NCBI RefSeq assembly: GCF_000346485.2 | Contig: NZ_KQ976354.1 | Span: forward strand, 10,994,341 to 11,058,340 | Length of the DNA: 64,000 nt | Source of the DNA: Scytonema hofmannii PCC 7110 | GTDB taxonomy: Bacteria; Cyanobacteriota; Cyanobacteriia; Cyanobacteriales; Nostocaceae | Direction: 5' to 3' | Shown here: piece after piece, positions 1 to 9,204 of the stretch | Layout of the letters: every line of letters starts with the position of its first letter | Numbering within the stretch: the stretch's first letter is position 1 | Made by a program: the position numbers and the translations under genes | Notes under the pieces: model-generated | Told to the model about the DNA's origin: nothing | Database searches by the model: none | Seen by the model: only the letters and a program-made list of their open reading frames with translations

Positions 1-147
1 ACAGCGAGAAACCGGGTTTTTTGCCTACTTTTTGACTATTGTACCGTCGCTCTAGATAAAGCGCTCACAGAGGAGAAGGAAAACAATCATTTTATGGTTG
101 ACTCCGGTAAACTACGTTTTTTGGTTACACGAGAGCAAGTTAGCTAG
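1..147 (+). other. Possible C-terminal end of a gene cut by the left edge
   Basis: One frame is open from the first base to a TAG at 145-147 (48 codons). The second half reads like protein (ALDKALTEEKENNHF, then a terminal segment ending REQVS), but the first 20 bases are the common dispersed sequence GAGAAACCGGGTTTT. I do not recognise a family. It could be chance. Confidence 0.2.
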
Positions 148-712
148 GGGAGAGTGTCGTTAGGCGGGTGGGGTAAATTTGGGAATTATAATTAATTAAG
201 CGGACATGATATTAGTGATTGTATTGCTATTAAACATTTTTATTATCTTTTAATTGCACAATAAATGGGATCATCCCAAATTTGCAAAAGTCTGCAAGAA
301 TAGAATTCTCTTGCTATACAAACAAAGTCCACCTACGTGGATTTCGTATTCAGTCCTTGTCTTGCGGACGAGCGCTTGTATAGCCGTGATTTCCAATCAC
401 AAGCGTGTTTTTTCCAAATTGGGATGCTCCCCAATAAATCTGCAATAAATATTTCATATTTAAAAATCTAGGATGGGCAATGCCCACTACATATATTTCA
501 AAATTTAGTGTTTTTATAATATAAAAAATAAACACACTAAAATGTTAACACATAACATTTAAACCATAAAAACTAACTATAATCTTCGTTTTTTACTAAC
601 ATTTTGAGAACAAAAGAAAAAATGAAAAATACATTGAATCTGTTAACGATTAACATAAGTGATAAAAAAAATGGGTTAAAAAATGGATGAACACTAATAA
701 TAACGAAACATC
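148..712. other. AT-rich intergenic region with one dispersed repeat
   Basis: No convincing gene. Bases 314-402 hold a repeat whose second copy is at 2941-3033; both contain ACCTACGTGG and GCGGACGAGCG followed by TTGTATAG. The last 200 bases are very AT-rich and should hold the promoter of the downstream propeller gene. No Shine-Dalgarno sequence is visible before the ATG at 713. Confidence 0.5.
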
Positions 713-1954
713 ATGACGGGATCTCTCGATACAACTATCAAGACAAATATTTCTAATACCTCCCCTATTAATGACAGCCAAAGCAACCAATATGTTGGCG
801 TAACAAACGATTTAAATACTCAGAGTTTTTATGGCTCTTCAGAATCATCTTTGGAATCAGGATTAATACCCGATAACATTCTTACTCCATCGAAAAACGC
901 CAATCCCCTCATGACCAGTTCCGCAATTTTTGCTGATTTTAATGGTGATGGGAAGAACGATAAGCTCTGGTATAACACTCAGACTGGAGAAACCGCTCTT
1001 TGGTTGATGGATGGTAGCAATATTCTTGCTGAAGCTTCTCTTAAAACATTGGTTCCTGGCGCAACATTGAATATTGCTGATTTCAATGCTGATAACAAAA
1101 CCGATCTCCTCATACACAATTCTCAAACAGGCGAAAGCACTATTTGGGTCATGGATGGGACAACAATTGTCTCCGAGGCTCCTCTAACGCCGTTAACTGG
1201 TGGATGGAGTCCTACCCTTGTTGATTTTAACGGCGACAGCAAAACTGATATTTTCTGGCGCAACACTCAAACAGGCGAAAACAAAGCTTGGTTGATGGAT
1301 GGCACCAGTGTCATATCTGAAGCTGCTTTAGAGACTTTTGATACAAATTGGACAGCTAAAGCAGGCTTTTTCAACGGTGATACCAATACAGACATTTTGT
1401 GGCGCAATAATACAACCGGCGAGAATATCATTTGGTCTATGAATGGTACAACTGCCTCTGCATCTGTAGCGCCTACTCTGGGTACAGAATGGGAAATTGC
1501 TAGCTTTGGCGATTTTAACTTTGGTCTTCAGACTTTCGAGACTGATATTGTCTGGCGCAATACTGCAACTGGAGAGAACAAAGTTTGGCTATTCGATGAT
1601 GGAAACGTTGTCACTGATGCTGCCTTACCTACACTTGCTGGTTCTGGTTGGAAGTCTTTAATTGGTGATTTCGACGGCAATGGCAATACCGATATCTTCT
1701 GGTACAACGAAGAAACGGGCGAGAATAAAGTTTGGACAATGGATGGTGCAACTGTAACCAGTGACGTTTCTCTACAAACTCAAAGCCCTGGTGCTGCTTG
1801 GAAAGCTAGTATTTCTGATGTCAATGGAGATGGCAAATCTGACATCTTCTGGCGGAATTATCAAACAGGCGAGAACAAGGTTTGGACAATGGATGGTACT
1901 ACCTATAGTGAATCTCCTGTCGCAACACGTTCTCCTGAGTGGTATACCGCTTAA
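713..1954 (+). CDS. VCBS/FG-GAP-like seven-repeat beta-propeller protein
   Basis: 413 residues. After a 65-residue low-complexity Ser/Asn/Thr-rich leader, the protein is built from seven repeats of about 48 residues. Each opens with DFNGDGKxDIxWRN-like sequence and continues QTGENKVWxMDGT. The Asp/Asn/Gly loops look like calcium-binding DxDG loops of FG-GAP/VCBS propellers; repeat 5 (around residue 280) is degenerate. Seven units fit a seven-bladed propeller. There is no signal peptide, no transmembrane segment and no C-terminal RTX-type repeat, so the export route is unclear. Such proteins are usually cell-surface or matrix-binding in bacteria. The gene stands alone; a palindrome follows 55 bases after the stop. 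The family assignment is firm, the role is not known. Confidence 0.85.
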   Translation: MTGSLDTTIKTNISNTSPINDSQSNQYVGVTNDLNTQSFYGSSESSLESGLIPDNILTPSKNANPLMTSSAIFADFNGDGKNDKLWYNTQTGETALWLMDGSNILAEASLKTLVPGATLNIADFNADNKTDLLIHNSQTGESTIWVMDGTTIVSEAPLTPLTGGWSPTLVDFNGDSKTDIFWRNTQTGENKAWLMDGTSVISEAALETFDTNWTAKAGFFNGDTNTDILWRNNTTGENIIWSMNGTTASASVAPTLGTEWEIASFGDFNFGLQTFETDIVWRNTATGENKVWLFDDGNVVTDAALPTLAGSGWKSLIGDFDGNGNTDIFWYNEETGENKVWTMDGATVTSDVSLQTQSPGAAWKASISDVNGDGKSDIFWRNYQTGENKVWTMDGTTYSESPVATRSPEWYTA

Positions 1955-2008
1955 TAATTCAGTAGTTTGCTAAATTAATCTTGCGGGTTAAGTTGGCTCA
2001 GATACCTC

Positions 2009-2041
2009 AGATCCCCCACTTCTCAAAGAAGTCGGGGATCT
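2009..2041. repeat. Palindromic dispersed repeat, possible terminator
   Basis: Two 15-base arms (2009-2023 and 2027-2041) pair with one C-C mismatch around a CAA loop. A near-copy is at 26849-26881 and pairs perfectly. It lies just after the propeller gene and could end transcription, but no T-run follows, so it is better called a REP-like palindrome. Confidence 0.6.
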
Positions 2042-2132
2042 TGCAGCCTATCTGTAGAATCTCTATGGGACATATTAAGAACGCCCACTCCACAAGATGT
2101 AGTCTACTACTTCCTTTCAGCTAAAAGATTAC

Positions 2133-2765
2133 TTATCTAAACGTTAATTGCCCTCCAGCTTGAAAAATTTGTTCAGCAGTCACATTCAATTCTGGGAAAG
2201 CTAGCGACACAATGCGGTCATTATCTCTAAACAGTCGAACTTGATATTCTTCACCTACTAATTGATAAACAGAAATCGTTGGCTGTTTTGGATTGCCAAT
2301 AAATTTTTGACCACCTAGCCCCAAATAATCTACTATCCAATATTCTTTTATTCCTATGTCTTCATATTCACCAAGCTTTTTATGATAGTCATCGCGCCAG
2401 TTAGTGCTGACAACTTCAATAACTAAAGGAATTGAATCAGCTAGCTCGACGGTTGAATATTGTTCCCATAACTGTTCCAATGCCAAGGCTGGAAGGTTTA
2501 ACAGTAGTACATCAGGGGAATAACAGGATTCGCTACTAGGGGACTGAATTAATGCTGTTTTAGGAATGAAATAAGGGAAATTTAATCGGTCATATTCAAG
2601 CGTTAGCAAACGTATTAAAAAACCTATAATGACTTCATGCTTCCCTATAGGCTGTGCCATTTCAACAATTGCTCCATTGTGTAGTTCATATCGTTTACTT
2701 GAGTTTTCTGGATACCATTCCAGAAAATCCCTAATTGTTATTGGCTTTCTTAAAGCTTGTGTCAT
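2133..2765 (-). CDS. Uma2 family (DUF820) putative endonuclease
   Basis: 210 residues, the usual size for this family, which is greatly expanded in filamentous cyanobacteria. The PD-(D/E)XK nuclease-like core is visible: SPDVLLL near residue 110, PLVIEVVSTNWRDD near 145 and the KLGEYEDIGIKEYWIVD stretch near 160. The N-terminal motif with RYELHNGAIVEM is also typical. The family is structurally related to restriction endonucleases, but its cellular role is not established and members are rarely linked to a methylase; none is seen here. The gene is isolated, with repeats on both sides. The reading frame is complete. Confidence 0.85.
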   Translation of the reverse strand: MTQALRKPITIRDFLEWYPENSSKRYELHNGAIVEMAQPIGKHEVIIGFLIRLLTLEYDRLNFPYFIPKTALIQSPSSESCYSPDVLLLNLPALALEQLWEQYSTVELADSIPLVIEVVSTNWRDDYHKKLGEYEDIGIKEYWIVDYLGLGGQKFIGNPKQPTISVYQLVGEEYQVRLFRDNDRIVSLAFPELNVTAEQIFQAGGQLTFR

Positions 2766-2879
2766 CTAAAACCTCCTATTTATAAGCTTTTAGTTTTTGT
2801 AGAGCTTAGCTATAAATACAACACTTTTTACCACTATATCTCAGAGGATGTTTGTAAAGTTCTAATTTATACTAGTTCT

Positions 2880-3120
2880 AGCGATTAGAAATCGCACGGC
2901 AGGTGCTACAACGGGGGAAACCCCCGCAACGCACTGCCTCGACTATACAAGCGAAACCCACCTACGTGGGTTTCAAAACCTTAATTTCTCGTTAGTCCGC
3001 GTAGGCGGACGAGCGTTTGTATAGTCGCGAATTATATGAGACCAAAACTTTTAAAACATCCTCTTATATAGCCGCGAATTCTATTCGCTAGGTATTTTTC
3101 CAAAATTGGGATGCTCCTTC
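2880..3120. repeat. Composite of dispersed intergenic repeats
   Basis: The 410-base gap holds no gene. It contains AATCGCACGGCAGGTGCTAC (related copy near 20070-20090), the ACCTACGTGG repeat shared with 314-402, and two versions of a TATAG-C-GCGAATT motif. These are mobile or dispersed intergenic sequences typical of this genome. Confidence 0.6.
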
Positions 3121-3176
3121 CCTACCGATACATCTCTAATAGTTCACCACATTCATTTTAATAAGCTGATAAACTA

Positions 3177-4415
3177 CTAGTTGCTTTGCAATAAATCAAA
3201 AATATGATGAGCCATTTGTAATTTGGAACAAGGAGGAATCTCCAACTGTCGTCCTTGCTTATCTAAAAAAATGGCTTGATTGCTGTCACCACCAAACCCA
3301 CTCCCCGGTTCATCGATTGGATTAGCGACGATCGCATCTAAATTTTTCCTGTTTAATTTCTCTAATGCTGGCTTGACTATATCCCCTGTTTGTGCTGCAA
3401 ATCCAATTAAACGCTGATGGGGTTGTTTGAGTTGTGCTAATTCAGCAACAATATCCGGTACGGGTTCTAGAGGTAAGGCTTCAGGAAGCTCTTTCTTTGC
3501 TAATTTCTCTTGACTGTAATCTCTTGGCTTAACATCTGCTACTGCTGCTGACATAATAATAACATCTGCATTTGGCAAACACCTCACCATATGCGATCGC
3601 ATTTCTTCGGCACTCACAACAGGAATTGCCTTAACGCCCAAAGGAATATCCCAACTAGCCGAACCGTGTACCAGCGTCACATTTGCGCCTCGGTGAAGTG
3701 CTGCTTGTGCTAACGCTAACCCCATTTTTCCAGTAGAAGGATTGCCAATAAATCTGACTGGATCGAGATACTCTCGCGTTCCACCAGCACTAATCAAAAC
3801 CTGCTTTCCTGCTAAATCTGTTTGCCCTGCAGTATGTAGCAACGATTGGACGTAAGCGGCAATCTCCCAAGGTTCTGCCATTCTACCCGCCCCAACGCGA
3901 TCGCATGCCAGCAATCCCGATCCTGTTCCGATCCCATGAAATCGTTGCTCTGTTAAAAGTTGCTGCCAGTTCCTCTGTACAACTGTTTGCTCCCACATAT
4001 CAGTATTCATTGCTGGGGCTAACAGTACCGGACACTTAGAAGCCAAAACAGTGTTTGTCAGCAAATTGTCAGCCAAACCATAAACTAACTTTGCCAACGT
4101 ATTTGCCGTCAAAGGAGCAATTAAAATCAGATCTGCCCACTCTCCCAAATCTATATGTAATGGGCGAGAGCGATCGGATTGCCAAAAAGCTTCATCTGTG
4201 TAAGCTGGATGACGAGAAAGCGTTGCCAGAGTTAAAGGCGTGATAAATTTTTGTGCTGAATTTGTGAGAATAACTTTCACTTCCACACCACTTTTAAACA
4301 GTGTAGATACAACCTCACAGATTTTATAAGCTGCTATACCGCCGCCCACGCCTACGATTAATCTTTTCAATTTTGGATTTTGGATGAGTGGATGAGTGGA
4401 TTTGTCATAAGTCAA
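3177..4415 (-). CDS. coaBC: Bifunctional phosphopantothenoylcysteine decarboxylase / phosphopantothenate-cysteine ligase
   Basis: 412 residues, normal for the fused enzyme. It performs two successive steps of coenzyme A synthesis: joining cysteine to 4'-phosphopantothenate and decarboxylating the product to 4'-phosphopantetheine, in the cytosol. The N-terminal FMN-binding CoaC half shows [10 protein letters not shown] near residue 22, the active-site His in [12 protein letters not shown] and the substrate motif PAMNTDMW near 135. The C-terminal CoaB half shows [20 protein letters not shown] near 215 and the conserved Asn in AIVANPID near 360. The first 15 residues are partly encoded by a GATGAGTG heptamer repeat, so the exact start is uncertain. 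It is followed on the same strand by an esterase gene further upstream and the small DUF2555 gene. Confidence 0.95.
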   Translation of the reverse strand: MTYDKSTHPLIQNPKLKRLIVGVGGGIAAYKICEVVSTLFKSGVEVKVILTNSAQKFITPLTLATLSRHPAYTDEAFWQSDRSRPLHIDLGEWADLILIAPLTANTLAKLVYGLADNLLTNTVLASKCPVLLAPAMNTDMWEQTVVQRNWQQLLTEQRFHGIGTGSGLLACDRVGAGRMAEPWEIAAYVQSLLHTAGQTDLAGKQVLISAGGTREYLDPVRFIGNPSTGKMGLALAQAALHRGANVTLVHGSASWDIPLGVKAIPVVSAEEMRSHMVRCLPNADVIIMSAAVADVKPRDYSQEKLAKKELPEALPLEPVPDIVAELAQLKQPHQRLIGFAAQTGDIVKPALEKLNRKNLDAIVANPIDEPGSGFGGDSNQAIFLDKQGRQLEIPPCSKLQMAHHIFDLLQSN

Positions 4416-4487
4416 GAATCAATAGTTAAGGCTGTTCTGCTTCTTCAATAGACAGATCCAGATATTAATTGTATACAATCCGAATAA

Positions 4488-4507
4488 AGACGCGCCATGG
4501 CGCGTCT
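4488..4507. repeat. Perfect 20-bp palindrome
   Basis: AGACGCGCCATGGCGCGTCT is perfectly self-complementary. It lies between coaBC and the DUF2555 gene; the form GCGCGTCTCTAC is a familiar dispersed cyanobacterial repeat. It could form a hairpin in either direction but lacks a T-run. Confidence 0.6.
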
Positions 4508-4565
4508 CTACATTGTTTTTTGGAGATGTTCAATCCAAAATCATCAATCTAAAATCCACGCATCG

Positions 4566-4778
4566 TTACGCTTCATCATATGGTTCTAGATCTAACAGAT
4601 GAATGTATGGTTCGACTAACTCAGGGCGTTGGAAAGCGATCGCCCGGAGGAGATGCCAATCATTCAAACCCTCAAAAGCGCCACTGTAGTTATCTTGTTC
4701 TAGACGTGTTGCTAATTCTTCCACCTCTTGTGGAGTCATAGCAGCAATGTCTTTCTTAGAAATGCTTAGAGTTGTCAT
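4566..4778 (-). CDS. DUF2555-like small cyanobacterial protein
   Basis: 70 residues from the chosen start. Sequence features are AAMTPQEVEELATRLEQDNY, then a conserved DWHLLRAIAFQRPELVEPYI block and an acidic C-terminus. This matches what I recall of DUF2555, a family of unknown function found across cyanobacteria and often near coaBC. An ATG nine codons further upstream is in frame, but the purine-rich GAGGACA directly before the inner ATG looks like its ribosome binding site, so the inner start is preferred. No membrane segment or metal site is visible. Confidence 0.75.
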   Translation of the reverse strand: MTTLSISKKDIAAMTPQEVEELATRLEQDNYSGAFEGLNDWHLLRAIAFQRPELVEPYIHLLDLEPYDEA

Positions 4779-4985
4779 TGTCCTCGCCCCTCCCTTTTGC
4801 AGCATTCGCCAACAGCATGGGTTTTAGTTGCGATCGTCGCAGCCACCCAATATATATTACTCATTCAAAAGAGTAGTTTTCGTGAAATTATTCAGGATTT
4901 CTACCCGATTTTGTAAAAATTTTGTAATCTCAACAACACAATCTTTAAATTCAAGCCAAATTGTGGGGTTTAAGAAATCCAGTGC

Positions 4986-5642
4986 TTAAGTATTAGCAAC
5001 TATAAAATTGCGTAATAGCTCTAGCATTTCCGGACGGATTTCATGACCTATGTCAAATTCATGGTAGTCAACTGCGAACCCAGAAGATTCTAGAGTTTGC
5101 CTTGCTATAACTGCTGCTTGCAGTGGCACAACTGTATCTTGTGTGCCATGCATAATTAAAACTGGAGGTAGAGGTGCATTTGTGGAGATGTTTGAAGAAG
5201 AATCATTTTGTGTTTCATCTTTTTTTGCAACCGGATGTAAATATCCACTCATGGAAATTAACCCAGCCAGAGGTAGCGTGACTCCCACATCCAAAGTCAT
5301 TGCGCCACCTTGAGAAAAACCACTCAAAATTGTGCGAGATAAAGGCACACCCGTGCTACTTTCTAAAGATTTCAACCAATCTATTAGCTGTTGGCGACTT
5401 TCTAACAATCCTTGATACAAATTTTCCGTTTGCAGGTCATACCAAGCTCTTCCTATAGCAGAATAAGGATAAGGATACGGCGCATTAGGAAATATGAATT
5501 GATACTCAGGTAACCTAAAAAAAGGTAAAAGATATGCCACATCCTCAGCATTTGCTCCCCACCCATGTAAAGTCACAATTAGACCTTTTGGAGGCTGGTC
5601 TATTTTTGGAGGTATGTTGATAAATTGTAAAGTAGAAGTCAT
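4986..5642 (-). CDS. Alpha/beta hydrolase, phospholipase/carboxylesterase family
   Basis: 218 residues, normal for the cytosolic carboxylesterase/lysophospholipase group (PF02230 type). The catalytic triad can be placed: Ser in GFSQGG near residue 115, Asp in HGTQDTVVP near 168, His in DIGHEI near 200. The oxyanion-hole segment TLHGWG is near residue 25. It probably hydrolyses short-chain esters or lysophospholipids; the natural substrate cannot be read from the sequence. The gene is divergent from purH, with about 200 bases of repeat-rich DNA between them. No signal peptide. Confidence 0.85.
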   Translation of the reverse strand: MTSTLQFINIPPKIDQPPKGLIVTLHGWGANAEDVAYLLPFFRLPEYQFIFPNAPYPYPYSAIGRAWYDLQTENLYQGLLESRQQLIDWLKSLESSTGVPLSRTILSGFSQGGAMTLDVGVTLPLAGLISMSGYLHPVAKKDETQNDSSSNISTNAPLPPVLIMHGTQDTVVPLQAAVIARQTLESSGFAVDYHEFDIGHEIRPEMLELLRNFIVANT

Positions 5643-5840
5643 GAGTCAAGAATTAACGCTCAACAGTCAATAGTTAATAGTCAGTGGTTTAGTGCTCAAC
5701 AGTCAATAGGTAGGACAAAGGGCATGCAACAAAAGAGAGAAAATTTTGTATCTTTAAACTCTATCTTCGCGTTCTTTGCGCCTTCGTGGTTTATAAAATA
5801 GACTTCTGCCCTCATTTTTATACAAACGAGACTTGGAATT

Positions 5841-7391
5841 ATGGCACGTTTAGCACTGCTGAGTGTATCTAACAAAACTGGTATAATTGACCTTGCCCGT
5901 AGCTTGGTGGAAGAATTTGACTTTGAAATCATCAGCAGTGGAGGTACAGCTAAAGCTTTGAAAGATGCAGGGATTTCAGTCACAAAAGTTGCTGATTATA
6001 CAGGTTCACCAGAAATCTTAGGTGGACGAGTCAAAACACTGCATCCTCGGATTCATGGCGGTATTCTGGCTCGGAGAGACATAGCCGAAGATTTAACAGA
6101 TTTGGAAAATAACCAGATTCGCCCCATTGATTTGGTGGTGGTGAATCTTTATCCTTTCGAGGAAACTATATCTACTGAAGGTGTGACTCTACCTGAGGCG
6201 ATTGAGCAAATAGATATTGGCGGTCCTGCTATGCTCAGGGCCGCATCAAAAAACTTTGCCCATGTTACGATTTTATGCGATCCAGGGCAGTATGAGGAAT
6301 ATTTACAAGAAATGTGCCATTCGAGTGGCAATCCATCTTTTGAATTTCGTCAAAGATGCGCTTTAAAAGGATTTTTACATACTTCTGGCTACGATCGCGT
6401 GATCGCTGAGTATCTCAGTCAGAACCTCTCCCCTACTCAAGAGGAGAAAGTTTTCGACACCTACAATCTTTCTGGCAAACAACTGCAATCCCTTCGCTAC
6501 GGAGAAAATCCCCATCAAAATGCAGCTTGGTATCAAACAGGGACTCATCCAACTGGATGGGCTGCAGCAACTAAACTGCAAGGCAAAGAACTCAGTTACA
6601 ATAACCTAGTTGACTTAGAAGCATCTCGAACCCTGATTGCTGAGTTTACCGATTCTCCCGCCGCAGCAATTATCAAACATAACAATCCTTGTGGTGTTGC
6701 GCTGGGAAATACTCTCCACGAAGCTTACCAAAAAGCATTCAATGCTGACTCTATGTCTGCTTTTGGTGGAATTGTTGCCTTCAACCGTACCATTGATGCT
6801 GAAACTGCAACTGAATTAACAAAGACTTTTCTAGAATGCGTAGTTGCGCCCGATTGTGACACTCAAGCACAAGAGATTTTGGCAACTAAATCAAAGGTGC
6901 GGGTATTAACATTACCACAGCTAAGCAACGGACCAAGAGATTTGGTGAAACTTATTGCAGGCGGTTTTCTCGTGCAAGCGGCTGATGATATAGTTGCTGA
7001 TACAAGTCAATGGCAATTTGTCACGGACAAGAAACCTACACAACAAGAGTTAGAAGAGTTGCTGTTCGCTTGGAAAGTCTGCAAACACGTCAAGTCTAAT
7101 GCTATTGTTGTTAGTCGCGATCGCACAACCTTGGGTGTAGGTGCAGGTCAAATGAACCGTGTTGGCTCTGTCAAAATAGCCTTAGAACAAGCAGGGGAAA
7201 AAACAAAGGGGGCATTCCTAGCGAGTGATGGTTTCTTTCCCTTTGATGATTCGGTCAGAACTGCATCCGCCGCCGGGATCGCTGCTATTATCCAGCCAGG
7301 AGGCAGTTTGCGCGACCAAGATTCTATCAAAGCTGCTAATGAATTGGGTTTAGTTATGGTGTTAACAGGTATTCGCCACTTTTTACATTGA
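5841..7391 (+). CDS. purH: Bifunctional AICAR transformylase / IMP cyclohydrolase
   Basis: 516 residues. It catalyses the last two steps of purine synthesis: formylation of AICAR with 10-formyl-tetrahydrofolate, then ring closure to IMP. The N-terminal MGS-like cyclohydrolase domain (about residues 1-145) shows SVSNKTGIIDLARSL and GGRVKTLHPRIHGGILARRD. The C-terminal transformylase domain carries KHNNPCGVALG near residue 275, with the catalytic Lys-His pair, and KVCKHVKSNAIVVS near 415. The full length is intact. The region just upstream (5760-5810) holds a dispersed repeat of the CGCGTTCTTTGCGCC type. It is monocistronic as far as the sequence shows. Confidence 0.97.
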   Translation: MARLALLSVSNKTGIIDLARSLVEEFDFEIISSGGTAKALKDAGISVTKVADYTGSPEILGGRVKTLHPRIHGGILARRDIAEDLTDLENNQIRPIDLVVVNLYPFEETISTEGVTLPEAIEQIDIGGPAMLRAASKNFAHVTILCDPGQYEEYLQEMCHSSGNPSFEFRQRCALKGFLHTSGYDRVIAEYLSQNLSPTQEEKVFDTYNLSGKQLQSLRYGENPHQNAAWYQTGTHPTGWAAATKLQGKELSYNNLVDLEASRTLIAEFTDSPAAAIIKHNNPCGVALGNTLHEAYQKAFNADSMSAFGGIVAFNRTIDAETATELTKTFLECVVAPDCDTQAQEILATKSKVRVLTLPQLSNGPRDLVKLIAGGFLVQAADDIVADTSQWQFVTDKKPTQQELEELLFAWKVCKHVKSNAIVVSRDRTTLGVGAGQMNRVGSVKIALEQAGEKTKGAFLASDGFFPFDDSVRTASAAGIAAIIQPGGSLRDQDSIKAANELGLVMVLTGIRHFLH

Positions 7392-7440
7392 GTTAGTAGT
7401 TAATAGTGTAGGATAGGCGTCTCGCCTGTCATCGTTAGTT

Positions 7441-7478
7441 GTTCTCCCTACTCCCTACTCCCTACTCCCTACTCCCTT
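7441..7478. repeat. Heptamer tandem repeat (CTCCCTA)n
   Basis: About five head-to-tail copies of a CTCCCTA unit just after purH. Related arrays are at 23021-23052, 43191-43232 and 46004-46031. These are the short tandemly repeated repetitive (STRR) sequences of heterocystous cyanobacteria. Confidence 0.85.
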
Positions 7479-7513
7479 TTTAAGAAGGTACACTTTCTAA
7501 AGTGTCACCGTTC

Positions 7514-7624
7514 CCACTTGCTCTTAGACAAAGACGGTGATATTCTCTAGTTGTGTGTGAGGAGCAAGTATAAATCAAAAAACGTCTGGGGTGGAAACAC
7601 GGCAACACTCCCGGACGTTTTTTG
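7514..7624 (+). ncRNA. Yfr2/Cyano-1-like small RNA, copy 1
   Basis: The sequence predicts two stems. A 5' stem pairs ACTTGCTC (7516-7523) with GAGCAAGT (7562-7569). A 3' stem pairs CGTCTGGG-GTG (7583-7593) with CAC-T-CCCGGACG (7606-7617) around a loop GAAACACGGCAA, and ends in six T, so it doubles as a terminator. The unpaired GGAAACA loop and flanking GGGTGG/CACTC are the hallmark of the Yfr2 family of cyanobacterial sRNAs. It has a near-identical copy 226 bases downstream. Ends are estimated from the structure; the promoter was not located. Confidence 0.75.
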
Positions 7625-7683
7625 CATTAAAGATATTTTAGACAACTGCAAAAAAAACCTGGTTAGTGGTGAGTGGTTCTCCC

Positions 7684-7711
7684 AATAACAACTAACAACT
7701 AACAACTAACC
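7684..7711. repeat. Heptamer tandem repeat (TAACAAC)n
   Basis: Three to four copies of TAACAAC in the spacer between the two sRNA copies, a fourth heptamer family in the window. Confidence 0.7.
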
Positions 7712-7739
7712 AAGTACAGTTTGTAAAGTGTCACCTTTC

Positions 7740-7850
7740 CCACTTGCTCTTGGACAAAGACGATGATATTCTCTAGTTGTGTGTGAGGAGCAAGTGTAAA
7801 TCAAAAAGCGTCTGGGGTGGAAACACGGCAACACTCCCGGATGTTTTTTG
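7740..7850 (+). ncRNA. Yfr2/Cyano-1-like small RNA, copy 2
   Basis: Same two-stem design as copy 1: 5' stem arms at 7742-7749 and 7788-7795, 3' stem arms at 7809-7819 and 7832-7842, and a T-run at 7844-7849. Differences from copy 1 are few and mostly preserve pairing (for example a G-to-A change in the last arm leaves a G-U type pair). About 15 bases upstream of the first stem (TAAAGTGTCACC) are also shared, so the duplicated unit probably includes the promoter or its core. Confidence 0.75.
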
Positions 7851-7889
7851 TTTTGAGTGTAAACGTGCATGACAAGAACACGCCTACTA

Positions 7890-8528
7890 CTAAAATTTCA
7901 AACCAATACCATTGGTATTAAAATCTTCAACAGTTTTTTCCGATAGTTCGTGAGTGGTCATGTCTTGCAACATTGCTAAAGGAAGTGTCAGATGATCCGC
8001 TCCTGCTTGGAGAGATGCAGCAGCTTCTTGTGGCGATTTGATGCTAGCTGCCAAAATTTCTACGTTGCTTCCACGAAGTACACTCGCCATATCTCTCACT
8101 AAAGCAATTCCGTCACCTAACAATTTGGTGGCACGATTGACATAGGCGATCGCAATCCTAGCACCTGCTTCCCGTGCGACGGCTGCTTGCGCTGTACTGT
8201 AAATTGCTGTTACCGAACAAGTTATTTCTGGGGACAAACACGCCACAACTTGAAATCCAAGGGATGTTGCTGGAATCTTTAATATAGTTGGCTCACCAAT
8301 AATTTCATAAGCTGTTCTTCCCTCTGCCACCATTCCATCAAAATCAGATGTCGTCAACTGATAGTATAAAGGTCCGGTTGTCAACTGTGCTAATTTTTTT
8401 AGGGTAATTTCTGGTGGTTCATTGCTTTTCGCTAAAAGCGTTGGATTTGTTGTAATGCCTTTAACCCATCCCATTTTACTGGCAATTTCAGCTTCCGAGA
8501 CTATTGCCGAGTCTAAATAAAGTGCCAT
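7890..8528 (-). CDS. Transaldolase-family protein (short, FSA/TalC-like)
   Basis: 212 residues, the size of the short transaldolase / fructose-6-phosphate aldolase group. Visible motifs: KGITTNPTLLAKS near residue 20, the Schiff-base lysine in TILKIPAT near 80, and IAYVNRATKLLGDG near 130. The enzyme should move a dihydroxyacetone unit between sugar phosphates in the non-oxidative pentose phosphate pathway, or cleave fructose 6-phosphate; the two activities cannot be told apart here. An in-frame ATG 12 codons upstream exists, but MALYLDSA is the conserved beginning. The gene converges on the sRNA pair. Confidence 0.88.
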   Translation of the reverse strand: MALYLDSAIVSEAEIASKMGWVKGITTNPTLLAKSNEPPEITLKKLAQLTTGPLYYQLTTSDFDGMVAEGRTAYEIIGEPTILKIPATSLGFQVVACLSPEITCSVTAIYSTAQAAVAREAGARIAIAYVNRATKLLGDGIALVRDMASVLRGSNVEILAASIKSPQEAAASLQAGADHLTLPLAMLQDMTTHELSEKTVEDFNTNGIGLKF

Positions 8529-9204
8529 AGATTTCCCAATGCGCCCTAAATACTTGTTGTGCAATACTATAAACTTTGTATTAAGTCCTTTGACAAAAAT
8601 AGATAAATTTTATAAAATCTCTCTTAAGGAAGAGGTAAAACAAAAAATATTTCTATAATTTGATAGAATTCGACTTAACATTAAATGATAATTCTTTTAA
8701 GAGGAACTACTTAATCAGCATTTAGTGCTAATACTCTTGTTTTTCCGTACATATACAATGTTTTATTGTAAAAAAAATCTTTAGAATTATAGATATCAAA
8801 CATCAAGATTTTATAAAACGTTTAAAAAACAAGGTGAAAGTAACTAAGTTGACACAGTCAGTTATGACAAATGTTAACTGGTATTAGTGAATACTGAGCA
8901 TTAAATATTAGTCAGAAACAGAGAGCAGTTCTAGGTATTTACGGATAACTGCAAATAGTTGTTTCTTGGTATATTGTTCTCTGTTTATTGATATCAAAAC
9001 ATTGAAACGAAGGGGTGCAAGTAGCAACAAACTACAGAAGTTGTCACAAGCTTCAGGTGGCTATGCTTCCTTAAGGATAGACTCAAAGGGCGATCGCATT
9101 TATTTCTATTTCGTTGCTACCTATCAACAAGAAATTTGAGTATTTGATGGTTTAGCGATAAACCAGACAAGTGCTTGCTCAGCATTAGGGTGGAGCGAAA
9201 TTTT
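8529..9204. other. Intergenic region, nothing recognised
   Basis: About 680 AT-rich bases between the divergent transaldolase and response-regulator genes. It should contain both promoters. A single GTA-N8-TAC match (8881-8894) is discussed under rejected items. A purine stretch GGGTGGAGCG (9188-9197) before the ATG at 9205 can serve as ribosome binding site. Confidence 0.5.

Noticed and set aside
254-535. Short open frames on both strands in the left intergenic region
   Set aside because: They run through a dispersed repeat and show no protein-like composition or ribosome binding site.
8881-8894. GTA-N8-TAC match to the NtcA consensus upstream of the response-regulator gene
   Set aside because: About 15 such matches are expected by chance in 64 kb, it lies 310 bases from the start codon, and no TAN3T -10 element is at the proper distance.
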